Shown piece after piece: positions 15,544 to 24,730 of a DNA stretch of 64,000 nucleotides. The DNA lies in NCBI GenBank assembly GCA_032906705.1, contig JAJTZC010000002.1, positions 10,781-74,780 of the forward strand, in the 5' to 3' direction. The first letter of the stretch is position 1. Each line of letters starts with the position of its first letter. The stretch comes from DASPPF01 sp032906705 (GTDB lineage Archaea; Thermoproteota; Nitrososphaeria; Nitrososphaerales; Gagatemarchaeaceae). The notes under the pieces are model-generated. The model had not been told where the DNA came from and did not search any database. It saw only the letters and a program-made list of their open reading frames with translations. The translations under genes were made by a program, and so were the position numbers.

Positions 15544-16227
15544 TTGGACGTCGGCACCGTGATTGCTGAACTCCGGGCCTCGGGAGACCCTCGGGCTGTC
15601 GAGGGGATGATGAGGTTCGGAATCAGCGGGCATGAAACTCTCGGTGTCTCAGTCCCCAAGTTGCAGAGTCTGGCGAAGCGGCTTGGGAAAGACCACGAGC
15701 TGGCTGCTGGACTCTGGGAGTCGGGGATTCACGAGGCGAGAATCCTGGCGGCGATGGTCGACGAGCCAGAGAAGGTCACATCCGCGCAGATGGACAGGTG
15801 GGTGAAGCAATTCGACTCTTGGGACGTATGCGACGGCTGCTGCGGGAGCCTTTTCGACAAGACAAAGTTTGCATACTCAAAGGCAATCCATTGGAGCAAG
15901 GCCAGGCCGGAGTTCGTCAAGCGAGGGGGCTTTGCCTTGATGGCAGAGCTTGCCGTCCACGACAAGGAGGCGCCTGACGCCAAGTTCCTTAGGTTCCTCG
16001 GTGAAATCAAGAGGCAGTCCACCGACGAACGGAACTTCGTCAAGAAGGCTGTCAACTGGGCCCTCCGACAGATTGGCAAGCGGAATGCAACGCTGAACAA
16101 GAAAGCCATCAGAGTCGCGGTGGAGATCGGGAAGATCGACTCTAGGAGCTCGAGGTGGATAGCCGCGGACGCGCTCCGAGAACTTAGGAGTGATGCCGTG
16201 GCAAGAAAGCTGAGGAAGAAACCCTAA
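15544..16227 (+). CDS. DNA alkylation repair protein (AlkD-like HEAT repeat)
   Basis: A 227-aa all-helical protein of the AlkD/AlkC type (PF08713), HEAT-repeat DNA glycosylases that excise N3- and N7-alkylpurines. Typical segments are FGISGHETLGVSVPKLQ, the conserved HEARILAAM, WDVCDGCCG, FVKRGGFALMAELA and KKAVNWALRQIGKRN. Length is that of the family. Starts TTG 15544 and shares a short divergent promoter region with the small membrane protein/Ino1 unit. Its 3' end overlaps the convergent topoisomerase gene by four bases. Confidence 0.9.
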   Translation: MDVGTVIAELRASGDPRAVEGMMRFGISGHETLGVSVPKLQSLAKRLGKDHELAAGLWESGIHEARILAAMVDEPEKVTSAQMDRWVKQFDSWDVCDGCCGSLFDKTKFAYSKAIHWSKARPEFVKRGGFALMAELAVHDKEAPDAKFLRFLGEIKRQSTDERNFVKKAVNWALRQIGKRNATLNKKAIRVAVEIGKIDSRSSRWIAADALRELRSDAVARKLRKKP

Positions 16228-17321
16228 GCGCTCTTCATTAGCTCGAGCTTGGCCGGCAGGTACGTGTCCACGATGTAACTGAGCCCGTAGCGGGCGAAGG
16301 CCTCCTGCTCGCTCTTCTTCTTGATCCTGAGGAATGTGTCCAGCTCCTCGTGCCACATCTTGTCCGTGTATCGCGGGTCTGCCTTCAGCTCGTAGAGCCT
16401 CTTCACGTCCACCTCAGTGAGCTTGTCCGACGGGAGCTTGTACTTCACGATGTCAGTCGCCCACACGCCGAGCCAGACGGCACTTGGGGTCGTCAGTTCC
16501 CTGAGATGGGCTGCGTTTGCGGAACCGCTCTTGATGACCATCGCTATGTGCGCGCCCCAGGGGTCCGCATCGCAGAGGATGCCTATCGGTAAGCCCAGCT
16601 CCTGGTTGAGCCTCTTCAGGAGGAAGCGCGTCGACCTGGGAGGCTGACCGGCGGTGTTGACCAAGATCGCCTTGAACCTCTTGTGGACCTGCTCCTCCAC
16701 GAACCTGGTGAACAGGCCGCCCTTCTCGATGGCCAAGACCATCTCGGCGCTCGTGTCCCTGAACTCGGCAGTGGTCAGAGCCGGCCCTATCATCACGCCG
16801 TCCGGGTGCGATGAGAGGTCGAGCTTCTTGCCCTCGTAGCCGGGCACTGTGTACTCTATCGTCAGGTTCCCGAAGATGGAGCTCCTCTCCTCCGGGAAGA
16901 TGTTCAGGCCCTCCCTTGCAGTGTGCAGTAGCACTTCCAAGTCCGTGATCAGCTCGTCGGACTCGGCCTGGTCGACAAACTCGACGTTGAAAGCCTGCGC
17001 GGAGTAGAACACGTCTCTCAGGGTCGAGGTCTTCCTCTCCTGCACCAGCTTCTGGGCGAAGTACGCGAGCCAGACGAGCTGGGCGAACGGCCTGATGTGC
17101 TTGATGTTGGATGAGGACCTCTTCACGGTCGCGGGCCCGAGCACGAACTGCTGGAGTTTCCGGTCGTACACAATGTTTCGGACCGACCTGCTCCCCATGG
17201 TGAGGCTCGGAAACCTCCCCGAGTCCAGTTCGGAGTAGATTCCCTGCCCTAGCTCCTTGAGGAGCGTCTGGGCGCTACTCTTCCTTGCTTCCGCTGAACT
17301 CGTCGATTTTTTCTTGCTCAA
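16224..17321 (-). CDS. top6A: DNA topoisomerase VI subunit A
   Basis: A 365-aa Spo11-like catalytic subunit of the type IIB topoisomerase, which cuts both DNA strands and relaxes supercoils with subunit B. The active-site Tyr is in TLRDVFYSAQ (about residue 106), the Toprim Glu in LAIEKGG (about 195) and the metal-binding DxD in LCDADPWGAHI (about 248). It starts at TTG 17321 inside the 3' end of subunit B (47-base overlap), so the two are made from one message. Confidence 0.96.
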   Translation of the reverse strand: MSKKKSTSSAEARKSSAQTLLKELGQGIYSELDSGRFPSLTMGSRSVRNIVYDRKLQQFVLGPATVKRSSSNIKHIRPFAQLVWLAYFAQKLVQERKTSTLRDVFYSAQAFNVEFVDQAESDELITDLEVLLHTAREGLNIFPEERSSIFGNLTIEYTVPGYEGKKLDLSSHPDGVMIGPALTTAEFRDTSAEMVLAIEKGGLFTRFVEEQVHKRFKAILVNTAGQPPRSTRFLLKRLNQELGLPIGILCDADPWGAHIAMVIKSGSANAAHLRELTTPSAVWLGVWATDIVKYKLPSDKLTEVDVKRLYELKADPRYTDKMWHEELDTFLRIKKKSEQEAFARYGLSYIVDTYLPAKLELMKSA

Positions 17322-18888
17322 TCTCCATCGCCTTCTCTGTCCCCTGTACTTCCTCCGCCGGGGCCTCGGCCTCGCCTGCCTTCTCTCCTTCGCCTATCAG
17401 CTTGTGGTATCTCGGCATCCTTTTCTGGTTCGCCAGGCCGGCCGAGAACTTTGCGATGAGTGGCAGATACTTCCCGTATATGTTCATCTTTCTCTGGACT
17501 GCCTGCCTCGTCTCCATCTTCGACAGGTAGAGCCCCAGCCTCCTGAGCGCCTCCCTTGCCGCGTTCCTGATTTCACGTTCTATCTCCGGCCTGTCAGCGA
17601 TGTACTCCTTGCCCACCGTCTTGTAGGGGATCCTTGTGCTGCAGATGTGGGTGATTATCCCGACTGGTGCTTCGGTCGGGACGTGGTACCTCCTCCAGTC
17701 CACCTCGCTCAACACCTTGAAGCTCACGTCGCTGCTCTCGTCGTAGAGCAGGGGAATCCTGTTGGCGAACCTGAAGAGCTTCATCCCAGGCTGGAGGACC
17801 TTCCCCCCGTATGCGACCGCGACCTCGATAAGAAACGGAAACCCCGAGTAGGAGGATGGAGGCCTCGACACGACTGTGCAGAACTCGGGTTGCAACTCCT
17901 TGTTCACCCCGGCCAGAAGAATCGGCTCGCCCACGGGCGAAAGCACGGCCGCATCTGGCTGCAGGAAGTCCGGAAACCGTTGGAGTGCGTCGACTATGGC
18001 CACTATCTGCGTGTTGTTGAGCCTCTTGGGCGGGAGCCTCGGGCTGATTCCGGCGAACTCCAGGAACCTGGTCGCGATCTTCTCTCCGACCCTGTGGAAA
18101 TGTGCGACCATGAAGGACCTCATGTCATGCTCCTCCGCGACCTTCACGATTCTCTTGAACGCCTCGACGTCGATTCCGTAGGGGTGCGGGAGTGTCTCCT
18201 CCGGCGGAGTGGGCATGGAGCTGGTAGCCCGCTCGTAGAAGGTCGCCTGGCCCAGCGGGTCCACGAATGTGATGTTGGCGTAGCTCGCCACGAGTGCGGT
18301 CTGCTTGAAGTAGTCGCCTATCTTCTGGGCGGCGCGCGTGTAGTCGCCTTCCAGCGCGAGGTCGACCCTCGTGCCCGTGGTACCGTCCGCCTCACTCGAG
18401 GACCTCTTCAGCACGATCGGCCTGTTCTCGCCGATGTCTATCATCATCTGAAACGAGTACTTCTTCTTGCCCTCCGGGGATGTCGTGACCATGACGGGCT
18501 TGTTGGTCGTTATCTGACCGTACAGGATGGCCATCGTCCCTCCCAGTCCGAACATGCCCCTCGACTGGCGCAGGACGTATTTCGAGCCGTAGAACACCTT
18601 CCCGAAGGCGCTCGGGACATGCTGGTAGGAGACTCCCGGGCCGTTGTCTGTGACCGTGAGCCTGTATGGCTTGGGCTCTGGGAACTCGGGCGATGGGTTC
18701 TCAGCCGTTATCCTGACGTAGACCTCGGGAAGCGTCCCCGCCATCTCGCAGGCGTCGAAGGAGTTCTCGACCAGCTCCCTGACCGCCATGTACAGCGCGC
18801 GGGCAGGGTTTGTGAAACCAGCGAGGTCGCGGTTGCGATAGAAGAATTCCGAAGGCGAAATCTCAGCGAATGAAGCCTTGCTGCTCAT
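17275..18888 (-). CDS. top6B: DNA topoisomerase VI subunit B
   Basis: A 537-aa GHKL ATPase subunit of topoisomerase VI. Motifs in order: the ATP/Mg site with ELVENSFDACE (about residue 34), DNGPGVSY, SRGMFGLGG, and the transducer region that follows. The C-terminus carries an acidic Glu-rich extension. An upstream in-frame ATG at 18930 exists, but ATG 18888 gives the family N-terminus MSSKASFAEISPSEFFY. It precedes and overlaps subunit A. Confidence 0.96.
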   Translation of the reverse strand: MSSKASFAEISPSEFFYRNRDLAGFTNPARALYMAVRELVENSFDACEMAGTLPEVYVRITAENPSPEFPEPKPYRLTVTDNGPGVSYQHVPSAFGKVFYGSKYVLRQSRGMFGLGGTMAILYGQITTNKPVMVTTSPEGKKKYSFQMMIDIGENRPIVLKRSSSEADGTTGTRVDLALEGDYTRAAQKIGDYFKQTALVASYANITFVDPLGQATFYERATSSMPTPPEETLPHPYGIDVEAFKRIVKVAEEHDMRSFMVAHFHRVGEKIATRFLEFAGISPRLPPKRLNNTQIVAIVDALQRFPDFLQPDAAVLSPVGEPILLAGVNKELQPEFCTVVSRPPSSYSGFPFLIEVAVAYGGKVLQPGMKLFRFANRIPLLYDESSDVSFKVLSEVDWRRYHVPTEAPVGIITHICSTRIPYKTVGKEYIADRPEIEREIRNAAREALRRLGLYLSKMETRQAVQRKMNIYGKYLPLIAKFSAGLANQKRMPRYHKLIGEGEKAGEAEAPAEEVQGTEKAMEIEQEKIDEFSGSKEE

Positions 18889-19002
18889 CGGAATCCATCG
18901 CCAGTTCCGACTCGTTGCGAACTGAAGCAACTCAAGCGCATTTCTACCAAATCGATTTCCTGATCAGGCCCGCGCACGTGTATCGAGCGAATCGGATATA
19001 TG

Positions 19003-19602
19003 CTAACCCTCCAGTTCTTTCAGTTTCTCGGCGACAGACTCAGGCGACGAGCCTTCCCAAAGGAACATCTTCTCCATCTTGCGCTTGGTCCTCTCCTTCT
19101 GCAGCGTGTTGTAGACTGTCTTGTGCCTGCTCCCCGAGGCAAGCGTTCTGACAGCGTCCGCCGCGAGCTGCACCTCACGGGGTTCGCCTATGATCGATAC
19201 GGTCCTGCCGTAGACAGAGACGTAGCACCTCGTGAGCTCTTCAATCACCCTCCTCGACTTGCCCTTGAGCCCGATCACCCTGCCCCTGATCCTGTCGAGC
19301 GAGTTGGTGCTCTTGCCCGAGTACTCTCTGAGGTCGATGACTTCAATGGCGACACCCTCTTGCAGAAGGCGAGTGGCCCTCTGGGGCGAAAAGCCCCGTC
19401 CTATTGCCTCAATCACCCTCACAGCGGTGAGCGGGTCCGCCTCGTCGATTGAGAGTGCCTTGACGTTCACCGTGCCCTCCTTGCTGTCGATGACGAGCTG
19501 GACGCCCAAATCCGCCTCGAGGCTCTTCTTGGTGGCCCCCGCGTGCCCGATGATGACCCCGATCCTGTCATTGGGAACCTTTACTGTCTGTTCGAAACTC
19601 AT
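19003..19602 (-). CDS. KH-domain RNA-binding protein, Pno1/Dim2-like
   Basis: A 199-aa protein with two KH domains: a first with IGVIIGHAGATKKSLE (GxxG loop HAGA) and a second with GRVIGLKGKSRRVIEEL (GxxG loop LKGK). This is the archaeal counterpart of Dim2/Pno1, which assists 3'-end maturation of small-subunit rRNA. Its ATG overlaps the TGA of the Rio1-type kinase (ATGA), the conserved archaeal pairing of two small-subunit biogenesis factors. The C-terminal ~30 residues are basic and helical. Confidence 0.92.
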   Translation of the reverse strand: MSFEQTVKVPNDRIGVIIGHAGATKKSLEADLGVQLVIDSKEGTVNVKALSIDEADPLTAVRVIEAIGRGFSPQRATRLLQEGVAIEVIDLREYSGKSTNSLDRIRGRVIGLKGKSRRVIEELTRCYVSVYGRTVSIIGEPREVQLAADAVRTLASGSRHKTVYNTLQKERTKRKMEKMFLWEGSSPESVAEKLKELEG

Positions 19603-20375
19603 TCAACTATCTCCTTTAGCCACGCTTCGGCACTCTTGTGGAATATGCCCCGCTTCATAAAGAATCTAACCATGTTTGAGACGTCCCGTCGGAGATACTC
19701 CGAAGCTTGGGGGTGGGAGGTCAGGACCGCGGAACCCATGTCGAAGAGGATCCGCTCTTTCTCGGTCTTGAATATGTTGTACTCGGAGAGGTCCGCGTGC
19801 ACGAGCCCGGCTGAGCCGTAGAGACGGGCTATACAGTCGAACGTCCACTTGTAGTCCTCCCCGTCGACCTCGCTCTCGACGAACAGGGGGGCCGACTTTG
19901 GCGGCTCTCCGATGTACTCCATGACTACGATGTTCTTGTAGAACCCATGGGGTCTGGGAACCCTGATCCCCGCCGAATCGGCCGCCTGCAGGTTCTTGAA
20001 CTCCTTCCTCACCCAGAGGTAGATGATCTCTCTGGAGTTCCCCGGGAGCTTCCCGAATCTCCTGTCGCCCGCTATGTACCCGAGCCTCTTCTTGAACTCG
20101 GCACTGGCGGTGAGGTATATCTTAACAGCCACCGGCGGCCCTCTAGGGCTCACCCCGTAGTAGACCCTCGACTCCTTGCCTGCGGCTACGACCCCATGGA
20201 GGTCGGCAATCTGACCTTTCTTGACAAGCTCCTCCACTGCTAGAAGGGTCGCCCGGTCGAAGACCTCCTCCATCACCTTCCGCTGGTCCGCGTCCTTTCG
20301 GCGGTACCTAGTCTCCCTCTCGAAGCGCATCATACGCTCTTGCATCTTGCTCGACTGCTCGTCGTCTGCTTCCAC
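19599..20375 (-). CDS. rio1: Rio1-type serine/threonine kinase/ATPase
   Basis: A 258-aa RIO-family protein kinase with no activation loop, acting in late small-subunit ribosome assembly. The P-loop-like GVVAAGKESRVYYG, the invariant Lys in VAVKIY, the catalytic loop LVHADLSEYNIF and the metal-binding Asp in ILFDMGSAV are visible. Starts at GTG 20375, about 25 bases after a strong TATA element at 20396-20405 that lies back to back with the grpE promoter. Overlaps the KH gene by four bases. Confidence 0.93.
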   Translation of the reverse strand: MEADDEQSSKMQERMMRFERETRYRRKDADQRKVMEEVFDRATLLAVEELVKKGQIADLHGVVAAGKESRVYYGVSPRGPPVAVKIYLTASAEFKKRLGYIAGDRRFGKLPGNSREIIYLWVRKEFKNLQAADSAGIRVPRPHGFYKNIVVMEYIGEPPKSAPLFVESEVDGEDYKWTFDCIARLYGSAGLVHADLSEYNIFKTEKERILFDMGSAVLTSHPQASEYLRRDVSNMVRFFMKRGIFHKSAEAWLKEIVE

Positions 20376-20395
20376 GCGATGCCCATGAGGATGGA

Positions 20396-20405
20396 AAATT
20401 TATAC
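20396..20405. promoter_or_regulatory. Divergent TATA region for rio1 and grpE
   Basis: AAATTTATAC can be read as a TATA box on both strands. On the minus strand it sits about 25 bases from GTG 20375, giving a leaderless rio1 mRNA. On the plus strand it implies a leader of about 20-25 bases before grpE, with a purine-rich AGGGAGA at 20437-20443 that is a plausible ribosome-binding site. Confidence 0.5.
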
Positions 20406-20452
20406 ATTAGAGAAGTCGGTGAAGACTTGGCGCGTCAGGGAGAGTAGTAAGA

Positions 20453-21004
20453 ATGTCGAGAGAGGAAGGAAAACAGGCTGAAGAAGACCAAGGAGAGGTA
20501 GGCGACCAGAAGATGGAGCAGCTCCTGGAGCAGGAAAGGAAAAGGAGCGAGGAGTTCCTGACTAAGGTGAAGTACCTTCAGGCGGACTTTGACAACTACA
20601 GGAAACGGATGGAGAAAGAGACGAAAGACAGGCAGGAGTCCTCAGTCCGTAGCCTCGTGCTCAGGCTTCTCAGCGCCGTCGATGAATTGGAACTCGCGCT
20701 CGCGAATGCCAAAAGGCCCGACCAGAAGGGGCCCCTGCTTGAGGGCATCAAGATGGTCCACCGGAATCTGATCTCCACGCTGGGCGAGGAGGGGCTCAAG
20801 AGGATAGAGGCCGTGGGAAGGCCCTTCGACCCGAAGCTCCATGACGCGATGGAGAAGGTTCAGGGCTCGGCCAAAGGGGACGTCGTCATCGAGGAAATCA
20901 GAAGCGGCTACACCTTCAGGGGGAGCGTGCTTAGGCCCAGCATGGTAAAGGTTGAATTGGCGTCGAAGGGGGCGGGTCAGGAGGAGGGGAGAACAAACGA
21001 GTAG
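20453..21004 (+). CDS. grpE: Nucleotide exchange factor GrpE
   Basis: A 183-aa cochaperone that releases ADP from DnaK. It has a charged coiled-coil N-terminal half (residues ~1-75, with FLTKVKYLQADFDNYRKRM) and the C-terminal beta-wing region ending in VLRPSMVKVE. First gene of a grpE-dnaK-dnaJ operon. It has an untranslated leader with a Shine-Dalgarno-like AGGGAGA nine bases before the ATG, unlike the many leaderless genes here. Confidence 0.94.
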   Translation: MSREEGKQAEEDQGEVGDQKMEQLLEQERKRSEEFLTKVKYLQADFDNYRKRMEKETKDRQESSVRSLVLRLLSAVDELELALANAKRPDQKGPLLEGIKMVHRNLISTLGEEGLKRIEAVGRPFDPKLHDAMEKVQGSAKGDVVIEEIRSGYTFRGSVLRPSMVKVELASKGAGQEEGRTNE

Positions 21005-22841
21005 CGCGCGCGAGAAGATACTCGGGATTGACCTGGGGACTACCAACTCAGCTGCGACGATCATAGAGGGAGGCCGGCCAGTCGTAATCCCGAGCGCCGA
21101 GGGAGCCACGCCGTCGGGCAAGATGTTCCCCTCGGTTGTCGCATTCACGAAGGAGGGGCAGCTCCTGGTCGGCGAGCCCGCAAGACGTCAGGCGGTGACC
21201 AATCCCGAAGGTACGGTCTTCGAGATCAAGCGGAAGATGGGCACCGACTACAAGGTACGAATCTATGGGAAGGAGTACTCTCCTGAACAGCTGAGTTCGT
21301 ACATACTCCAGAAAATCAAGCACGACGCCGACGTCTTCTTGGGCTATCCTGTGAAGAAGGTGGTAATCACTGTGCCGGCGCACTTCAACGATAACCAGCG
21401 ACAGGCCACAAAGGACGCTGGAGAGATAGCGGGCCTGGAAGTTGTCAGGATAATCAACGAGCCCACCGCAGCCTCGCTCGCCTACGGGCTCGACAAGTCG
21501 GGGAAGGAGATGAAGATCCTCGTCTTCAGCTTCGGCGGAGGGACCCACGATGCGACGATCATGGAGTTCGGCCAAGGAGTCTTCCAAGTGCTAGGGACAT
21601 CGGGAGACACGCAGACGGGGGGTACGGACGTGGACAACGCCGTGATTGACGTGTTAATCCAGGATTTCCGCTCGAAGACGGGCATCGACCTCCGGAGCGA
21701 CAGGACAGCGATGGCCAGGCTCAAAGAGGCTGGAGAAAAAGCGAAGATCGAACTCTCCAACCTGACGTCCACAGACGTCGACCTGCCTTTCATAGCGACG
21801 GACGCCTCGGGGCCGAAGAACCTCCACCTCACATTCACCCGCTCGAAACTGGAGGAGGTCTCGAGGCCCATTGTCGCGAAGACTGAACAGACCATCAGGA
21901 GAGTGATGAACGACGCGAAGCTCACCCAGGCGCAGATCGACAAGGTGATACTCATCGGGGGAATGACCAGGATGCCCCTCGTGAGGAAGTTCGTCGAGGA
22001 CGTCGTCGGCAAGCCGGCTGAGAGAGGGGTCGACCCGATGGAGGCGGTCGCAATAGGCGCGGCCATACAGGGCGCCGTGCTGGCCGGGGAGATCAAGGAC
22101 ATACTGCTTCTCGACGTGACGCCCCTCTCATTGGGGGTAGAGACTCTCGGGGGCATTGTCGAGAAGCTGATAGAGAAGAACGCAACCATCCCGACGAAGC
22201 GGAGCAAGAATTTCACGACTGCGGCCGACTTCCAGACCGCCGTTACAATCCACGTAACGCAGGGCGAGCGTCCGATGGCCGCGGACAATGTATCCCTCGG
22301 CACATTCAATTTGGCCGGCATACCTCCGTCCCCGAGGGGAGTCCCACAGATTGAAGTTACATTCGACATCGACGCAAACGGCATTCTCACCGTCGGGGCG
22401 AAGGACATGGGGACTGGCAAGGAGAACAAAATCACCATAACTGCGTCCACCAAGCTCTCGAAGGAAGAGAAGGAACGCCTGGTCAAGGACGCGGAGTCCT
22501 ACGCAGAGCAGGACAGGATGAAGAGAGAACAAGCTGAGCTCCGGAACGAGGCGGACTCGATTCTCTACACTGCGGAGAAGACAAAGCGGGACCTCGAGGG
22601 GAAGGTGGAGAAGTCGGCCCAGGAGAGAATCGACGCCGCGGCGAAGGAGCTGAAGAGCGCCCTGGATGGAACGGACTCGGCGGCCATTCGAGAGAAGAAC
22701 GAGTCTCTCAAGAGGGTGCTGCAGGAAGTCGGCGCATCGGTGTACCAGCAGGCTCAGAAGCAATCGGCTCCCGATGGTAGCACGGGAACGCAGGGCAACG
22801 TCAGCGATGCTGACTACAAAGTAGCAGACGAAGGAAAGTAG
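20952..22841 (+). CDS. dnaK: Chaperone DnaK (Hsp70)
   Basis: An Hsp70 chaperone of about 614-629 aa with the nucleotide-binding domain opening LGIDLGTTNSAA, the linker DILLLDVTPLSLG and a substrate domain. In the phosphate-2 motif it reads FSFGGGTHDATI: the Asp of the usual DLGGGTFD motif, which positions catalytic Mg/water, is Ser. The start is unclear. The nearest canonical in-frame codon is TTG 20952, which overlaps grpE by 53 bases, but a strong GGAGGAGGGG (20980-20989) lies seven bases before an in-frame ACG at 20997 that would give an N-terminus typical of the family (TSSAREKILGIDLG). Confidence 0.93.
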   Translation: MNWRRRGRVRRRGEQTSSAREKILGIDLGTTNSAATIIEGGRPVVIPSAEGATPSGKMFPSVVAFTKEGQLLVGEPARRQAVTNPEGTVFEIKRKMGTDYKVRIYGKEYSPEQLSSYILQKIKHDADVFLGYPVKKVVITVPAHFNDNQRQATKDAGEIAGLEVVRIINEPTAASLAYGLDKSGKEMKILVFSFGGGTHDATIMEFGQGVFQVLGTSGDTQTGGTDVDNAVIDVLIQDFRSKTGIDLRSDRTAMARLKEAGEKAKIELSNLTSTDVDLPFIATDASGPKNLHLTFTRSKLEEVSRPIVAKTEQTIRRVMNDAKLTQAQIDKVILIGGMTRMPLVRKFVEDVVGKPAERGVDPMEAVAIGAAIQGAVLAGEIKDILLLDVTPLSLGVETLGGIVEKLIEKNATIPTKRSKNFTTAADFQTAVTIHVTQGERPMAADNVSLGTFNLAGIPPSPRGVPQIEVTFDIDANGILTVGAKDMGTGKENKITITASTKLSKEEKERLVKDAESYAEQDRMKREQAELRNEADSILYTAEKTKRDLEGKVEKSAQERIDAAAKELKSALDGTDSAAIREKNESLKRVLQEVGASVYQQAQKQSAPDGSTGTQGNVSDADYKVADEGK

Positions 22842-22848
22842 TTGTGGT

Positions 22849-23922
22849 TTGGCCGCCAAAGATTTCTACGACGTACTGGGAGTCCCGAAGAGCGCCTCCA
22901 AGGATCAGATCAAGGACGCCTACAGGAAGCTCGCCATGCAGTTCCATCCCGACAGGAACAAGTCGCCCGGAGCCGAGGAGAAGTTCAAGGAGGTCTCCGA
23001 GGCGTATGCTGTGCTCTCCGACGACCAGAAGCGGAGCCAGTTTGACACATACGGTAAGGAGGGCTTCTCCCAGAGATACAGCGATGAGGACATATTCAGG
23101 GGCGCGAACTTCGGGGACGTTTTCCGAGGCATGGGTTTCGGGGGCTTCGACGACATCTTCGCCCAGTTCTTCGGAGGAGGACAGAGGCAGCGGCCCAACC
23201 GCGGGGAGGACCTGACGTATCACCTGCAGCTCAACTTGGAGGAGCTTGTAGCCGACTCGACGAAGGAGATTGAAATCCCGCGCACAGAGGTTTGCGCAAC
23301 CTGCAAAGGGAGCGGCGCAAGACCGGGGACCTCTCCCCGCTCATGCAGCACGTGCGGGGGTACCGGCCAGGTTCAGCGTGTCCAGGCGACCGGCTTCGCG
23401 AGACTTGTAAGAATCGGCACGTGCGGCAAGTGCGGAGGCAAAGGCTACACGATTGACTCGCCGTGCAAGGAGTGCAGGGGGAGAGGGACGATTGAGAAGA
23501 AGAGAAACATCACACTTGTGGTGCCGGCAGGTCTTGATGACGGCCACACGCTGAGGCTCAAGGGGGAAGGGGACGCTGGAGAGAACGGCTCCCCTCCTGG
23601 CGACCTCTACGTCGTGGTCAACGTGAGGCCCCACAAACTCTTCGCAAGGCAGAACAGCGACGTCTTCTACGCGACCAAGATAGACGCGGTGCAGGCCATG
23701 CTGGGAACGGAGCTCAGAGTTCCAACTTTGTACGGCGACGAGATTCTGCGAATCCCGCCCGGGACCCAGCCCGGAGAGCGCTTTGCCCTGAGGGAGAAGG
23801 GACTCCCCAGGAGCGGAGGGCGCGGGAAAGGAAACGAGTACGTCGAAGTGGGAGTGGTGGTCCCAAAGGGCCTATCGATCTCGCAAAGGGAGTCGCTGAG
23901 GAAGTACCTGGCCGAGCACTAG
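22849..23922 (+). CDS. dnaJ: Chaperone DnaJ (Hsp40)
   Basis: A 357-aa type I J-protein that stimulates DnaK ATPase. The J domain carries FHPDRN (HPD, about residue 31), followed by a Gly/Phe-rich stretch with FRGMGFGGFDDIF. Four zinc-binding repeats follow: CATCKGSG, CSTCGGTG, CGKCGGKG and CKECRGRG. The C-terminal substrate domain is complete. Starts TTG 22849, seven bases after the dnaK stop. Ends in a four-base overlap with the convergent DUF424 gene. Confidence 0.95.
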   Translation: MAAKDFYDVLGVPKSASKDQIKDAYRKLAMQFHPDRNKSPGAEEKFKEVSEAYAVLSDDQKRSQFDTYGKEGFSQRYSDEDIFRGANFGDVFRGMGFGGFDDIFAQFFGGGQRQRPNRGEDLTYHLQLNLEELVADSTKEIEIPRTEVCATCKGSGARPGTSPRSCSTCGGTGQVQRVQATGFARLVRIGTCGKCGGKGYTIDSPCKECRGRGTIEKKRNITLVVPAGLDDGHTLRLKGEGDAGENGSPPGDLYVVVNVRPHKLFARQNSDVFYATKIDAVQAMLGTELRVPTLYGDEILRIPPGTQPGERFALREKGLPRSGGRGKGNEYVEVGVVVPKGLSISQRESLRKYLAEH

Positions 23923-24230
23923 GGCATGAACTTGTAGATCATCAGGAACGGCACGTCCTCGATCTCGCGGATAGCCTCTCGGGCCCCCATGTTGTTCTCC
24001 ACGGCGAGCGACACAGACCTTTTCCCGGCAAGGTTCACTATTGCGCAGGTCCTGATTAGACGCAGGGCCTCGCCCTTGTTGACGACCTCCCCGAAGTAGA
24101 ACTCCTTGGAGATGCTCACTTGGAGCTTCCCTTCTGTTACGGTCCGGCCCATCAGCTCCTCGTCGCAGATGTTGACGAGGATGCTCCCCCTGTACTCCGC
24201 CGTGCGGACAGAGAATCCGTCCCCGTTCAC
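23919..24230 (-). CDS. DUF424 family protein
   Basis: A 103-aa archaeal protein of the DUF424 family, recognised by MGRTVTEGKLQVSISKEFY, the central EALRLIRTCAIVNLAGKRS and the following VSLAVENN. It begins at a GTG one base after the aIF2-beta stop codon, so the two are cotranscribed; this pairing suggests a translation-related role. The biochemical function is not established. Confidence 0.85.
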   Translation of the reverse strand: MNGDGFSVRTAEYRGSILVNICDEELMGRTVTEGKLQVSISKEFYFGEVVNKGEALRLIRTCAIVNLAGKRSVSLAVENNMGAREAIREIEDVPFLMIYKFMP

Positions 24231-24231
24231 T

Positions 24232-24648
24232 CTAGGTAACCTTTGCGACCGAACGGGCGCCGCAGGCCTCGCAGGCCATGAACCACATCCGCTTTTCCTT
24301 GTCGAGATGGGTGTCGGGGCTGCCGCAGACGGGGCAGAGGACCCCGTCCTTCATGTAACGCTGAAGCAGCTGCGAAAACGACTCGCGATCCTTCCTGCCA
24401 ATGAAAATGGCCCTCTCTCCGTCCAAGGAGGCCGCAGTCGCAAGCTCCTTTGCGAGATACATCAGGACTCTGGCTTGCTCCCTTCTAAGGAGCTTTGGGA
24501 ATTCGGAATAGTTCCTGAAGATTGTCTTGTTGCCCACCCAGATCACATCCGGCTCAGGAAGCTCGAGGCGGAGAGCCCCTGACTTCTTGGCCTCCTGGAC
24601 CAGCCCTTCCCTTGCGCGGGACAGTAGTTCTTCGTATTTTCGTTTCAT
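24232..24648 (-). CDS. Translation initiation factor aIF2 subunit beta
   Basis: A 138-aa archaeal eIF2-beta homologue, part of the aIF2 trimer that delivers initiator Met-tRNA. The core includes KTIFRNYSEFPKLLRR followed by LMYLAKELATAASLDG. The C-terminal zinc ribbon has CPVC and CEAC about 20 residues apart. ATG 24648 lies about 28 bases after a TATA-like TTGAAATAC, giving a leaderless message. Confidence 0.93.
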   Translation of the reverse strand: MKRKYEELLSRAREGLVQEAKKSGALRLELPEPDVIWVGNKTIFRNYSEFPKLLRREQARVLMYLAKELATAASLDGERAIFIGRKDRESFSQLLQRYMKDGVLCPVCGSPDTHLDKEKRMWFMACEACGARSVAKVT

Positions 24649-24730
24649 TGCCTTGGAAAATCCGCGTTCCGAGGTATTTCAACTCTTCTGGCCGAAACGC
24701 GTAATAGAGTGTCGAGGACGAACCGGATTG

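Noticed and set aside
17257..18873. 538-codon open frame antisense to topoisomerase VI subunit B
   Set aside because: Its translation is Arg/Leu/Val-rich low-complexity typical of shadow frames, and the opposite strand encodes a clear Top6B.
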